A DNA stretch of 64,000 nt from G036327475 sp036327475 (GCF_036327475.1 NZ_CP132913.1:310001-374000); one strand, 5' to 3'; numbered from the stretch's first letter, positions 10,461 to 21,612 are shown. Made by a program: numbers and translations. Notes: a model not told the origin generated them from the letters alone.

Positions 10461-11130
10461 ATGAGAATAAGTAAGATAGTTGTATTCTCACTAACGATGG
10501 CTTCAACTTCGACTCTGGTATTTCAGGCGAAAGATACGGCGAGTTCAGATTTTTAGGAAATCAGTTGCGTACTATAGAAGATAGCATTATCAGTAACTTT
10601 TACAGTCAGTATAGTAGCCAGTTCCAGACGACGACTTTAGGAGCCTGTGCTGCTGTAGCAGCACTTGAATACAACTTCTCTTTCTGTTCAATGCTACGTT
10701 AGTCAAAAGCTTTGAGAGAGTTAAATAAGTATATTACTTGTAAGGTTAAAAGATTCTAATGTAATTGGCAAGAGCAATAAATTCCATAAAGTGTGTGAAT
10801 AAAATGAAAGAACATTTCTCATGGATGTTATTCCCAAGGTGAATTGAGAAGACTATTAAGTCTAGCAAGGAGATCTGTTATTCAGTAGATCTCTTATGAA
10901 AGGCGTTGTTAGATTTTACATGTATTAATAAGTATGTACACCTGAACCGCCGACTACAACAACATTAAACCAATGATCCTCAGCCGAAGAAAATCGTAGT
11001 CGCTGATAATAAAATTTACGTCACCGATCCGTTGAGAAGTAAAATTATTGCATTAAACGCTACTTCTTTTAAAAAGACCAGTGAAATTAGCGTCAAAGGA
11101 CATTCCTGTGGCTATCCATTAAATAGGGAT
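10461..11130 (+). pseudogene. Exported protein relic with a beta-propeller-like blade
   Basis: ATG 10461 opens a signal-peptide-like segment (MRISKIVVFSLTMASTSTLV) that ends in a stop after about 30 residues. Much further on, at 10981-11120, an open stretch reads QPKKIVVADNKIYVTDPLRS then KIIALNATSFKKTSEI, which has the rhythm of an NHL or YVTN beta-propeller blade. The two pieces may belong to one decayed exported propeller protein, but the DNA between them has many stops. I cannot name a family beyond that. Confidence 0.35.
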
Positions 11131-11199
11131 TAGTGACACGCACTGACTGCCACATAGGCGAATTTCGCGCGTACTTGGCCTACAACGAAATAGACTCGA

Positions 11200-11935
11200 C
11201 GGGTAAGCTACTAAATCAAACGGACGCTATCTGATTCGGTAGGGTCGAGCAGAATAATCCGGTCTGACCAATAATTATCGATAAAATATTGCATTCCCTT
11301 ACCATTGATCAAGGTCGATGTGCTTCTCTCTGGCAACGTTTTTTCGTATGACAGGACAAAAGTCTCACAAGAGTCGGCTGAGCTGTGAAGTCCGTGGCAT
11401 AAGGCATTATCACCCACTTTTTACCTTGCAGGTCCACCACGCGAGCGCCGGCAGGTTGTTTGAAGCATCATCAGGATTAGAAATGAATACGACAGCATGA
11501 TTATCGCAAGAAACAGCAACGCCACGATGCGGAGCATTTACTTTAGTTATATTCCTGCTGACCTTTAGAGCGGCGCTTTCACCAAGGATTTACGCGCTAT
11601 CTTCCACGTCAAACCACTTGGCAATTTTACCCTGACGTTCAATAACATGACTAGGTTTCTTACCCGTTCCTTCCAGTGGTAATAGTTTTGAATATCAATA
11701 TTCATGATCTCCGTGATCATGGAAAGCAATGCATGAAGCGATTGTCGATACTACGCCAGTATACCCTGGATAGCGAAATTAAATGCGAGCTTATCTCTAT
11801 CCAGTGAATAATAACATTCACCATCGGCGACGAACAGACGCCATGCGGTTACATCTTCATCTGCGAAAGCAGGCATCACAGAAAGGCCTAAAGGCAACGT
11901 TAAGATGCAGTAGATAGCAAGAATTTCTTCATCAT
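11200..11935 (-). pseudogene. Second exported protein relic, opposite strand
   Basis: On the minus strand a leader near 11935-11870 (LPLGLSVMPAFADEDVTAWR preceded by a lysine start in another frame) looks like a signal peptide and cleavage site, followed by LFVADGECYYSLDRDKLAFN. Further pieces include HAVVFISNPDDASNNLPALA near 11500-11440 and a frame to 11211 (YFIDNYWSDRIILLD). The repeated VFISN and ILLD strands hint at a propeller-like secreted protein, but frames are broken throughout. Product unknown. Confidence 0.3.
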
Positions 11936-13590
11936 GATGTTCTCCATCATATATATAAAACTGATCGGCGGGTATTTGTGGTGAGTATTACGGTTATTGC
12001 TCGTCGCTATTACAATCGCCGTTACGTTATGTCTATCATTTACAGGTATTTAGATGCAGGTATCTTTGCTCTGACAAGGCACCCGCATAAAAGCACGCCA
12101 GCTATGTTAAGATCAGCTTCTCTGGCAATTTGTTCAACCAGGATAAAATGTTTTCAGAAAAACAACTAATGCGTTGTTTTCTTTAATTTTCTTAAGTATG
12201 CTGGCAACGTCAGTGGCAGAGGCCTCTGATTCGGTATATATCCCTTGAAGGGAAAGGAAGTGTAAGTGTATATTGAATGCATATGGCCTTCGAGGCACTA
12301 TACTTTTCCTGCAGGATCGTAGCGACAGTCTTAATGATTTTATTTTCAGGTAAGTTTTGCATCATAAGCACGGGTATTAGCCTGATAAAATCACAATCAC
12401 TTTTTATCTTGTGAAAAAGCTTTTATAATATTGCATTTGCCACTAATTACCAGGTATGTAGATCAAACGATTCAGCATGAAAGACCTCTTTGTGCGGAAG
12501 TTTCACTTACCTCGATCAACCGAGAAATAAAACTTTTAAGTTGTAAACCATTTACCAGTATGATATCTGACGTTAGATATAGCGATCGCGTCAGCAGGAG
12601 AGAGTGCTTATAAACATGAGCATCGCCATTGTAGCCGACAATAGTATGCAGTTCTATGTGGTACAGGCCGATATTTTGCCATATCGCCAATAACAGAAAA
12701 GCTTGCTATGATTAATTTTCGCTTTCTCCGAAAAGTAAAAAATAAAAAGCATAAATGTCGTCAGGATACATAAAGACATGAAGCGGGTTTTATTATTAAA
12801 TAATTTCCTCGAGTGGTAGTGAAAATTTAACGAATTTTTACCTCAGCGGTTTATCGGCATAAGCAAGTCATCAATAGTCGTGACATCAATGGCATGAAAA
12901 GGCTTATCAAGCATGATATGTTTGCCTGTTGAGGGATGATAAAGGGCGTGCATTGAAGCTAATCTCCTGATAATGCACTAAGCTGTCTTTTCAAGTCATG
13001 CTAATCCTACTGACACCAATGCGCCAGTAGCACAGAAGCCACTTAACGGAACGAATCCCTGCTATATCTTTAAGTAGTGTTGACCCACCAGAACCGTTAA
13101 GGCAAATGATGGCAGTTAAGGGAGCCTTTTGTATCGTCCCAGTAATATTTTGTCGCAGGCAAACCCTTATAACCCAGCGCTATATTTGCAAAACGCAAAG
13201 AGTAGTCGTGCATGACATCCATTCTATATAATGTAAAAGTTTAATCGATTTTTTGATAAGGAATGTACATGTACGAAGCCAGGCTTAAGGTAGTGTTAAT
13301 TGAGCCTTCGCCGGGATGCGGGATGTTAATGAACAGTGCACGATTGCCTGGTGTAAAGGGATACCAGTAATTTCACACCCGCGTGACCAGGTCAAAACGG
13401 CGATACTCATTAGTGCCTGGTAGGGTCGCCGCCATTTGGTTATTCTTCATCCCTTCATGCGCTTTTATTAATTGCACTGAAGGAGACATCGGTCGAACAC
13501 TAGAATATATCACGTAAATTTCGCTAAGAGGGAGGGGGTCTGTACCCTCTTAGCTCCAGTGTATGGGAACTGATTGTTGGTGCGTGGGTT
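11936..13590. other. AT-rich stretch, no gene recognised
   Basis: A signal-peptide-like fragment (NALFSLIFLSMLATSVAEAS) is readable on the plus strand near 12160-12225 but is cut off by a stop. Minus-strand fragments at 12850-12950 and 13070-13215 are open for 30-40 residues with no family match. The low GC content differs from the intact genes in the window. Confidence 0.4.
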
Positions 13591-13599
13591 GGCTGCGTC

Positions 13600-13990
13600 T
13601 ATCGTGGTTTTGCCCTCTTTGGTATGCTTGCGCGTTGTGGAGGTCGGATCGTAGGGGTCAATCTCCACCACTCAGCCAGTGTCGAAGCCGTGACCGCAGA
13701 TATCTTGTTTCGTATTCCATCAGTATCAGGTGCAGTGCTTTGTTACGGCTTTTTCGCACATCGGTTTATATACCGGTTATAATCGCCTGGGAACACAACC
13801 TACCATGTGAACACCGGCCCACCATCACCGGAAATATCCTCAACTTGCTTCAGAATGGCAAGAGCCGGCGCGAGAACGGAACGATATGCGAAGTGCGCAT
13901 TTTAGCTCCGTGTCTGGAATAACAGACTCTCGCAATGGCCTCGCGGGTGGGAGGGGTGGAGGAGACTATTCAGATTCTGTTACCAGCGGG
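13600..13990 (-). pseudogene. P4-type tyrosine integrase relic
   Basis: Phage P4-family integrases insert islands at tRNA genes. Reading the minus strand across frames gives AKMRTSHIVPFSRRLLP, ILKQVEDISGDGGPVF, VVFPGDYN, and KALHLILMEYETRYLRSRLR. These follow the order of the catalytic domain of P4-type integrases (KMR-H-VPLS-QA, ILK, VFPG, NKAL-RMGY-T). The catalytic Arg-His-Arg-Tyr set cannot be read, and stops and frameshifts are present. It lies about 300 bp from tRNA-Ser(CGA), the expected position for such an integrase. Identification is by pattern and moderately sure. Confidence 0.55.
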
Positions 13991-14296
13991 CAAAACGCGG
14001 TTCACTTGAATGAATGAACACATGCTCCTTCTTGACATAAAATTCCAGTGTCTGCAAGGGAGCGAATTTTTTCAGAAATTTCTTTGCCAGTGCCACCAAT
14101 TTTGCTGCTCATTGACGAGATAGATAGAGGGATTGATACCGCCCTATCCTAGTTTGTTTCATCTGAATTGGCGGGATGCGTGCTTTGCCATGGCCACTTG
14201 ATCATCATCTTGTTCGATAAATCATCACTTGAATCGTGATGACGGATTAATACTATTAAAATACCGCAAAACAGGGCATGATAACAATCGTAAAAA

Positions 14297-14386
14297 GGAG
14301 AGATGCCGGAGTGGCTGAACGGGGCGGTCTCGAAAACCGTTAAGGGAGCAATCCCCTCCAGGGTTCGAATCCCTGTCTCTCCGCCA
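14297..14386 (+). tRNA. serU: tRNA-Ser (anticodon CGA)
   Basis: The 90-nt sequence folds as a class II tRNA with acceptor stem GGAGAGA pairing with TCTCTCC, a long variable arm, T-loop GGTTCGAATCC and an encoded CCA at 14384-14386. The anticodon loop is TCTCGAAAA, giving CGA, which reads UCG. It is nearly identical to E. coli serU. An ORF across it is only the tRNA read as protein. A P4-type integrase relic lies upstream, so this tRNA may have been an island attachment site. Confidence 0.97.
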
Positions 14387-17300
14387 CTTTCAGGGGCACA
14401 GACAATTCCCTGTGTCAGCACTCCTTCAGCCTTGTTCATCATAAAAACAAGATCGCTGTTTTACGATGAACAAAAGGTCGTATCAGCCAGCAGACCTCAA
14501 AGCAGATGTTTACATTTAACCTTCCACTTAACCTTCCACGGCGTCCGCGCTTTTAATGATTGCCAAATGGCATTGCGCGCCGCCTCAGATTTGCAGGTTT
14601 GTAGATAACACTGATGTGTGACTGAGCTGCATGGATGCCATACAAAATGACCGGTGGTACTACGGCACATAGCTGACAAAAGGAGTGAGCCTGAAAATGA
14701 GAAATTTGTTGGCTACCATCCATACCGAGAGACCCTCCGCTATGTTGCGCGCGGCCATGCAATTGATGATGATAACCGTGTGTCATTTCGGTATCAACTA
14801 CCCTAGGCAGTGGGTCTTTCCAATATCTGAATCGATTTTAGGTATTGACAGCTAGCGGTCAGCAGCATTAATCCTCAATGATGCTTAGGCCCGAGCTCGC
14901 AAATAAGACGATAGATATGGATGTGGCGTAAGAGCGCAACTAATTTGGCTTCGATAAACTCATAATCAAGGGAGTAAGAAAGTAATGTTGGCACTGGTAT
15001 TCAATGAATTGATGGCGTTTGGGTAATGCTTTGAGATTGATGATGAAAACTTGCATGCCTTCTCAAATATACCGATAAGAAAATGTACGGCTATATTTTG
15101 CTTTTAAAATTAAATATAAATATTAAGTTGCTTTTGCTTGTTCCAGTTGTTATTTTTGACGCTCAAGCGTTGGATGATACTAAAAACTTTCACTATGCCG
15201 AGAGAATCAAAAAACTATTTATGCGATTTTTCTAATCAAGGCGCCATATTATCTAGATTAAAATTACATATTATTAATTCAATAAAGCGAAGAGCATTTT
15301 CTTTTATCCCGCAGGGATAGGAGGTTGATGTGGGTAGTGATGATGCGTTGTATCCGTGGTTGGCACTACCTTTTCCGTTATCTTACGTTCCTTAAATGTC
15401 AGATTGTTGGAAAGGGAGTAGCGTCCGTCGATTGTCGGAAGCAAATTGTGCCCCATGCCAGAAGAGGCACGGTTTAGCTCTACACGTTGCGCGGGTAATG
15501 TCGAGATTTCCGAATGATAGGTTCACGGTCACTTCGACGGGCATTCGCGCTGTAAGGCATTCCGTTGATGGATTTAAAATGAGCGCCGCGGTCGCTTGTC
15601 CGTGGCGCGTAATGTCGGCTGACAATTAAGCACGCATAGGGTGAAAATTATTGAGATTAATATCTATGAAATGATATTCATGGTGAGTAGCTGACGCAGA
15701 TGCAATAACGCTATTAAGACAATTTGATCACATGAACACTTGCTATAATAAAGAAATTTTCTGATGGCGTTCAGATTATTCTTGTGGATAATGTTTGGCC
15801 ATCGCCAACGAAGACAATTCTCTTAGAAATAAATCTTTAGGATGGCGGGAAATTTATTGACAAGCGCCACATTACGTTTAATAGTTAACGATGGTGAGTA
15901 ATACAGGCTAGGCCACTTAATCTTTATAGGAATAGGCCGGCCTTTCCGATAATGTTGAATAATGATTTAAAGTTATTTGCTTCAATTAATTAATAAAAAT
16001 GATACGATCTCTGTGTCAAATTTAATGGATTTTGTCGCATAAGTATTAATCGTTAAAATAGATAGTCTTCTCTAATTCGTAATGCGGAGGGTGCTTGCAG
16101 CGGGCACACAACAATAGACGTATAATATTCGGCATTTTTTAGCAGCTTAACGTATTTGACATCGTAATTATTAGTGACACTGTATCGAGTAAGCATTGCG
16201 TCAGGTATAAAACGGTGCAGCCAAATGACGACGACACTAAAACCAGGACAATACCATGAAAATGATAACTTTAGCTAACAATAATGCTCAGAAAATGCCC
16301 AGAAAGTGGATGTCGTGCCTGAAATGAATGGTCAGGAATAGATGGATGGGATAAATAGAGCATTGACGACTATTGTCAAAAAATGCGGGAATCAGAATTG
16401 AGAGCGAGAATGCAGAAGAGTTAAGTAGACTGCTGCGTCGGGCAGGGGAGTAACAGATATCCCTCCGCTGCAAATTAAGGATATGTTACGATGATGCATA
16501 ATATATTCGTATAAAAATTACACGATATCTCACCCAACTTCAGCAGCACAGTGCTTTGGCGTCTTGAGGTAAGAATCGATGACACGGGCGTGGGCGGCGG
16601 AAAATGTTTAAAATACAACATATTTTCACGCCAGCATATGACGGAATGATATTCTTTTGTTGGCCATTGTTGTCGTGCAGCGGTTGTTGATTAATTTCAT
16701 TACCGTGCATCAACGTAGCGACTTACCGCTTTAATGCCTATTGTGTTTCTTTAGGTTTTTTGAGCACAATGGAAAAACTGTGTCTGTGCAGACTGCTGTT
16801 TTCAGTCGCTTGCCGCCAGCGCACGTCGCCCCAGGAATAACATCAAAGCGCTATCGCCAGATAGAGAAGTATCACCGTTAATCATTTTCTATAAGGAAAA
16901 GATAAATGTATATATAATAATTTTACCTTAATTTTATTAGAATTTGCTGCCTGGAAGAATAGTGCACCGCTCGGTGGCAGAAACAGGTAATGTTCGTAAA
17001 GGGTTAACAATAAAGCATGATGCGCTGACTATATTGCGCAATGTAATGCGGCTGTTTCGGTAAATCATGTCCAGAGTTATTAAAATAAGGAATCATGTTG
17101 CAAAGCAGACATTTATTCGCTTGCTGAGCTTAGCGCGATTTATTAATGCGCCAAACCTGTGACCGTATCCGTTAATCAAGCCGGGGCGACAGCAGACGTA
17201 TGTGGTACTGATGCAACGTGCCAAATTCAGCAAGGCGGACTCGACGCCCCAGATACCGGAATGGATGGTAAGCGGTTTGAGTGCCTTTAGGGTACTGTGC

Positions 17301-17440
17301 TTAGATCATGGATGTTAATAATAAATACGTTATTCTATTGTTGTTCAGCGTAAATGGAAACCAGCAAAGTATTTATTTAGCGCTCACGCTTTTTCCTAAG
17401 TGAAAAGCTGTTTTTCATTCTCGAATCAACACAATAAACT
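14387..17440. other. AT-rich degraded stretch, no gene named
   Basis: Fragments only. Near 15150-15235 a plus frame reads FDAQALDDTKNFHYAERIKK. Near 16295-16480, pieced across frames, a small helical protein emerges (MDGINRALTTIVKK, then LRARMQKELSRLLRRAGEVT), resembling the size and style of small secretion-apparatus proteins but not identifiable. Near 17160-17250 VTVSVNQAGATADVCGTDAT is open. None has an intact frame. Confidence 0.4.
14516..14539. repeat. Exact 12-bp tandem duplication
   Basis: TTAACCTTCCAC occurs twice head to tail about 130 bp downstream of tRNA-Ser(CGA). Confidence 0.85.
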
Positions 17441-17467
17441 ATTGAATTTAATTATAGTATGTATGGT

Positions 17468-17482
17468 AAATGATTATCATTT
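17468..17482 (+). promoter_or_regulatory. Fur-box-like palindrome before the CDF exporter
   Basis: AAATGATTATCATTT is a perfect 7-1-7 inverted repeat. Its core AATGATTATCATT matches 12 of 13 bases at the centre of the E. coli Fur consensus (AATGATAATCATT). It ends 12 bp before the ATG at 17495, so it would overlap the promoter or leader. Regulation by Fur is inferred and not shown. Confidence 0.6.
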
Positions 17483-17494
17483 GGATAAAACATT

Positions 17495-18403
17495 ATGATT
17501 GCTAGGCTGCCTAGAAAACGCCTGATGCGTATCGCCTCGCTGGTGTCGCTTGGTGTGGCGTTAACGTTGGTATGCATCAAGATTTGGGCATGGCTAGAAA
17601 CGGGCTCCATTGCATTACTGACCTCGGCGGCGGATGGTTTAGTCGATGTATTGGCGTCAATAGTCACGTTAGTGGGCGTATATTATGCACAGCGGCCTGC
17701 AGATCACGGCCATCGTTTCGGCCACGGTAAAGCAGAAGCCATAGCCGTGTTTGTGCAGGCAATGCTATTGGCGGCGGCCGGAGCCGCGCTCGGGATGGAG
17801 TCTGTCAGCCGACTCATTACTCCGCGGGCACTTGCCGCGCAGGGACTGGGCATTATTGTGATTGTTGTCAGCACCCTTTGCGCCAGCTTGCTGGTGACCA
17901 TGCAAACGCTGGTGGTAAAATATACGCAGTCGACGGTAATCTCCGCCGATCGCGCGCATTACATCACCGATATCGCGGTGAATACTGCGGTGTTCTGCGC
18001 GCTGGTCATCGAGCATCAGTTTAGCTGGATCAGGGCAGACGCCAGCGGGGCGCTGGCCATTTCCTGTTATATGGTTTGGAATTCTCGCGATATGATCCGT
18101 GTCGCAATGCTGCAATTGCTTGACCGCGAGCTTGATGGCGCCGATCGCCGTCGCATTGCCACCGCGGCACTGAGTTGTCCAGGAGTGGAAGGGGTTCATG
18201 ACCTTCGTACCCGCAACGGCGGAGATCGGGTATTTGTCGAGCTACATTTGGAAGTGGATGGGCGGTTGACCGTCGATACGGGTCACGCTATTTGCGATAG
18301 TGCGGAAGCGGCTGTCAGGGCACTATTCAGCGTAGCGGAGGTTTCCGCACATCTTGAGCCGGCCGGAATTACGGACGAACGGCTCGACGATCTTATCAAG
18401 TAG
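17495..18403 (+). CDS. Cation diffusion facilitator (FieF-like metal exporter)
   Basis: This is a proton-coupled divalent cation exporter of the inner membrane. The 302-residue product has six predicted membrane helices and a cytoplasmic C-terminal domain (about 205-302). The intramembrane metal site is intact: D47 and D51 (DGLVD) in helix 2, and H155 and D159 (HYITD) in helix 5, the same DD-HD set as E. coli FieF. The loop motif HGHRFGHGKAE (71-81) is also family-typical. The C-terminal domain keeps GVEGVHDLRTRNGGD. Homology to FieF is clear but moderate, so iron or zinc are the likely substrates. A Fur-like palindrome lies just upstream. It stands alone among degraded sequence, which suggests selection for its retention. 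Confidence 0.88.
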   Translation: MIARLPRKRLMRIASLVSLGVALTLVCIKIWAWLETGSIALLTSAADGLVDVLASIVTLVGVYYAQRPADHGHRFGHGKAEAIAVFVQAMLLAAAGAALGMESVSRLITPRALAAQGLGIIVIVVSTLCASLLVTMQTLVVKYTQSTVISADRAHYITDIAVNTAVFCALVIEHQFSWIRADASGALAISCYMVWNSRDMIRVAMLQLLDRELDGADRRRIATAALSCPGVEGVHDLRTRNGGDRVFVELHLEVDGRLTVDTGHAICDSAEAAVRALFSVAEVSAHLEPAGITDERLDDLIK

Positions 18404-19034
18404 CGCCGATAAGCACACCTTGCGGCATCGTTTGGCGCTCGCCAGCGGTAAAAACATCACCGAAAACTGTGGGTGCCGAACGCCACTTTCACTATCATCG
18501 GAGCGGAATGACGTATTAAAACTATCATCTAACGGCAGTGCGAAAAATGATAATTATCATCTTTCTCGTTATCGATATCTAGCCTTAGTCGCTAACGTAG
18601 AAATGACGCGCATTTTCCCCGATGCGGCTTAATTTATGACAATCAACCACAGAGAATAGCGAATTTGCTGTGCGTCGCCGATTGGGTAAAGCCACGACAA
18701 ATATCTTGTTGGCCTGTAATGTCCAGAAATAATTCGCCGCTATACCCAAAAAAAAATAGCGATACCGCGAGTTTTGGCTAAAATTATTGTATGCCTGATC
18801 AAACAAGGATGATCAGTTATAGAATAGAGATACCCACGGCACTAAGCAGTAAATAGCCTGTAGGGGATGGCGTTAATCCCTTGGGCGCGCAGGCCGATCG
18901 CCGTCACGAAAGTGTGTTCAATCAAATTGAAATAAAATAGAACGGTTAGGCATGCGTAATCACTAACTAAAGATAAAAACACCTTGCGTAACCAGTGCTT
19001 TTATTACTGCATTAACAGGGTAAATAAGTGCGAT
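18404..19034. other. Intergenic, no gene recognised
   Basis: I see no assignable gene. A short minus-strand frame (18585-18806) has no known motif. The stretch contains a second Fur-like palindrome at 18547-18560. Confidence 0.45.
18547..18560. promoter_or_regulatory. Second Fur-like palindrome
   Basis: ATGATAATTATCAT is a perfect inverted repeat built of the GATAAT-type hexamers recognised by Fur. No intact gene is positioned to use it, so it may be the orphaned operator of a lost iron gene. It could also be a chance AT-rich palindrome. Confidence 0.35.
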
Positions 19035-19241
19035 ATGAGAAAATTACTGGTACTGCTGTTATCAGTCTGCCTGGTGGTGCTGGCGGTGGTGCTTATCGGC
19101 CCTGGCGGTTACCATGACGCTCCCGAGCCCGGTCGCGGAGCACACTTTCTCTTTCTGCCTGGCGTCGCGCAAATTGTGTTAATTGTCGGTTTGGCCTATT
19201 ATGTGCTCAACGGGATCTATTATCAGAAGCCAAACGATTAG
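19035..19241 (+). CDS. Small predicted membrane protein, function unknown
   Basis: The ATG at 19035 opens a 68-residue protein starting MRKLLVLLLSVCLVVLAVVL, a membrane or signal segment, followed by a Gly-Pro-rich turn (GPGGYHDAPEPGRGAHF) and a second hydrophobic helix (GVAQIVLIVGLAYYVL). It therefore looks like a two-helix inner-membrane hairpin with a short periplasmic loop. The ribosome site is weak. I do not recognise the family. The next small ORF starts 2 bp after its stop and a terminator follows, which favours a real transcript. Confidence 0.5.
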   Translation: MRKLLVLLLSVCLVVLAVVLIGPGGYHDAPEPGRGAHFLFLPGVAQIVLIVGLAYYVLNGIYYQKPND

Positions 19242-19242
19242 T

Positions 19243-19371
19243 ATGGCGGTCAAGTCGCCTCACATACCGCCAACCTATGTGGTGGCTGGTAACAATAGCA
19301 ATATGACAGTTGTGGATATGAATGGCGAACGTTTTACGTCAACCAAAGCCACTATTATCGGCGAAAATTAA
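19243..19371 (+). CDS. 42-residue ORF following the small membrane protein
   Basis: The ATG at 19243 begins one base after the stop of the preceding ORF. The product (MAVKSPHIPPTYVVAGNNSN start, then MTVVDMNGERFTSTKATIIG) is polar, without a membrane helix. I recognise no family. The tight spacing and the terminator about 60 bp downstream suggest a two-gene unit. It could equally be the tail of a decayed gene. Confidence 0.35.
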   Translation: MAVKSPHIPPTYVVAGNNSNMTVVDMNGERFTSTKATIIGEN

Positions 19372-19428
19372 TGGCGATTACCTGGGAAGTCCATTGCCAA
19401 TGGCTTGTGATCTTCTCACCTTCTCGCT

Positions 19429-19452
19429 AAGGCCTGCCGCGGTAGGCCTTTT
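19429..19452 (+). terminator. Intrinsic terminator
   Basis: AAGGCCT-GCCGCGGT-AGGCCTTTT forms a 7-bp stem with an 8-nt loop followed by four T residues. It closes the small two-ORF unit. Confidence 0.75.
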
Positions 19453-20864
19453 CTGCCCGTCTTAATGGTGTCTCAAACATTTTATTACCCGCCTGGCGCC
19501 GTCCTGAACATGCATTAACATAATAATTTAGGAATGGCATTAACCCTGCAACTATAAAGCCCGTGCGTAACGGGGTATCTGGGGGATCAGGTGAGGATAT
19601 ATAAAAAGTTTCACTGTGAACGCTGGTTGAAAATTTGTCTATATCTTGGTTTGCAGCCAGCTTGGCTGGGGCGTGACCAGCGCAGTAGTGTTGTTGTTAC
19701 TGGTTTATTGGCTATTTGATACACCTGTAATTAATTTTGCTGAGCTGCTTATTACTTTCGTTATCTATAGTCCTTGTCCTTGTCAACATACTGCGCAGTT
19801 GCATTAAATTGGGTCATGATGAAAAAGAGCTGAGGTCAGGAACGAAATGATCTTGGCAAGCCTCCATGACGGCTCGCCAAGACAAAGGGTGGTTGCCGCA
19901 GACAAAACCGATTATTATTCTTTGATGCGATCGAACGTCGGCCGCTCTGTAACGCCAGAGCAGCAGCAACTTGCTGACATGCTAACGCAAGAATTATTTG
20001 TCCTCGTTCTGAACACCCTGGTTGAACAGCATGCCCGTCACCGCAGTCAAGTGCGGTAACTGCTCTGGTGCGCCGCGTATAGATTTTATCGCGCAATCTG
20101 GATACGGTGGATGTAGATTTGTCGCCGGACATTCATCCTCAGCGGCTGCATTTCGCCGGTGAGGATCTTTGCCTCAATCTGCGTCAGGATATCTAGATGC
20201 GGGTAGTGCAACATCCAGAGATCTTGTCTTTTATGCCAGCAGGATATTTGTTTAGCGATGGCACCAGCGTGACCGGCGCGAATAACAAATTTACTTTGGA
20301 ACACCAGTGTCGCGTTGATGCGCGATATCAGTGAAGCGTTAAGGACAATGTCGATGTTGTATATGAGTTTGGCTATTTATTTATCACGCAAATTATACGA
20401 TCCACACTATCGGGTCCTGTTCGCTCGAGGCGCGGAAACGTCAACTTACTGTAACATCTCATGTTTATCAGATGATGTTGACCACCATCTTGGGTAATCT
20501 TGATGTCCAAACCCACGATCGGATCATTACCATGGTGTATGACATGAAATCGCCAATTCCCAAGTGGGTAAACCGCAGCGACTGGCACCTTTCGGAGGTC
20601 ATCAGGGGCGCAGATGAGGTAGCACAACGCATGCTCAATTATGCTCATGGTGAACCGCATTCAGCGTTCTGAGGTTCATGGTGTTAATTCCTTTGCTACC
20701 CGACGCACGACTTCAGGCTAAAACGCGCGGGCTAAAAGGCTCCTTCATCCGTCTCAAGTCGCCTCGTGCGGGCCACTCCTTGCATGAGGCGTTTATGGGG
20801 CCTGGGAGCCCCGTAGCGCATCGCAGCCCTGCCTGTCAATATCACTAACTTGTTATGCACTCAG
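19453..20864. other. Degraded stretch, unassigned fragments
   Basis: A membrane-like fragment is read near 19660-19760 (SAVVLLLLVYWLFD). From 19847 to 20672 the plus strand has several longish open pieces, including LADMLTQELFVLVLNTLVEQ, DVDLSPDIHPQRLHFAGEDL and SPIPKWVNRSDWHLSEVIRG. They probably belong to one or two decayed genes, which I cannot name. Confidence 0.4.
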
Positions 20865-20869
20865 CTCAT

Positions 20870-21612
20870 AGCTTTTGCACGTTGACTTAAGTAGCTTGTC
20901 GACTGTTTGTCTCCGGGTGAGTTTTCAGGCCGATCAGCGGCGTTAGGTGGCAATATTGCTATCTAACGATTCTCAACCTGGCAAGATAACACGATTTTGC
21001 CTTGTTTTAACTGCTATCGGGGAACTGAGCTGCAGCCCGTTATCTCTGGCATGGCGGATATTGTCCCCACCGCGCTACGTATTGGCGTGAAAATCAGTCG
21101 GCGCATGGGCATTCACAGGGGCCACTGGTCAACCTCTGGGGGTTTGGTACAGGAAAACAACTCTCGATGACCCTGACGCTCGGCAAATCGAAAACGTGCG
21201 TGCGTTGGTTTAAAACATTTACAGCTTATCGAAACCGACAAGGAAAAATCACTGCCAGACCTGTACGTCGATCTTTCCACCGTGGGCGAGGGGTATGCGA
21301 CCGATCATCTGATCACCTTGCTAAAGCAGCGTGGTATTTCGCCCAGCTAATAGCCCCCGCGGCGGCTATACAGCATCCCACCGACGAAGCCGTGATGACG
21401 GAAGCCATCATGAATTTGCAGAGACACGGCACAACACCTCTAGCAGCCATCGTAACTGTTATATAAGCTTAACAGCAAGCGTATCAGTCACATTATTGAT
21501 CCCGTGACCGGCATGCGAACAGATCACAAACTGGTATCGATGACGATTATCGCCATAACGACGCTGGAGGCGGATAGTTGGGAGCCGGATTAATGGTGCT
21601 TTGTACGGAAAA
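20870..21612 (+). pseudogene. apbE: apbE relic: FAD:protein FMN transferase
   Basis: ApbE covalently attaches FMN to membrane redox proteins such as Nqr and Rnf subunits. Across frames the plus strand reads PVISGMADIVPTALRIGVKI, GPLVNLWGFGTGKQ, LPDLYVDLSTVGEGYATDHL, KRISHIIDPVTGM and LVSMTIIAITTLEADSW. These match E. coli ApbE in order (MADIVTTALRIGAK, GPLVNLWGFG, DLSTVGEGYAADHL, RVSHVIDPQTG). The N-terminal lipobox region is missing and at least five frameshifts are needed. The gene is inactive. Confidence 0.88.

Noticed and set aside
14303..14608. ORF starting MPEWLNGAVSKTVKG
   Set aside because: It begins inside tRNA-Ser(CGA); this peptide is the well-known translation of a tRNA-Ser gene.
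16255..16480. Type III secretion needle or rod protein
   Set aside because: The small helical fragment resembles such proteins in size only; I could not match a family and no neighbouring secretion genes are visible.
17765..18199. 144-residue minus-strand ORF
   Set aside because: Antisense to the CDF exporter; no motif.
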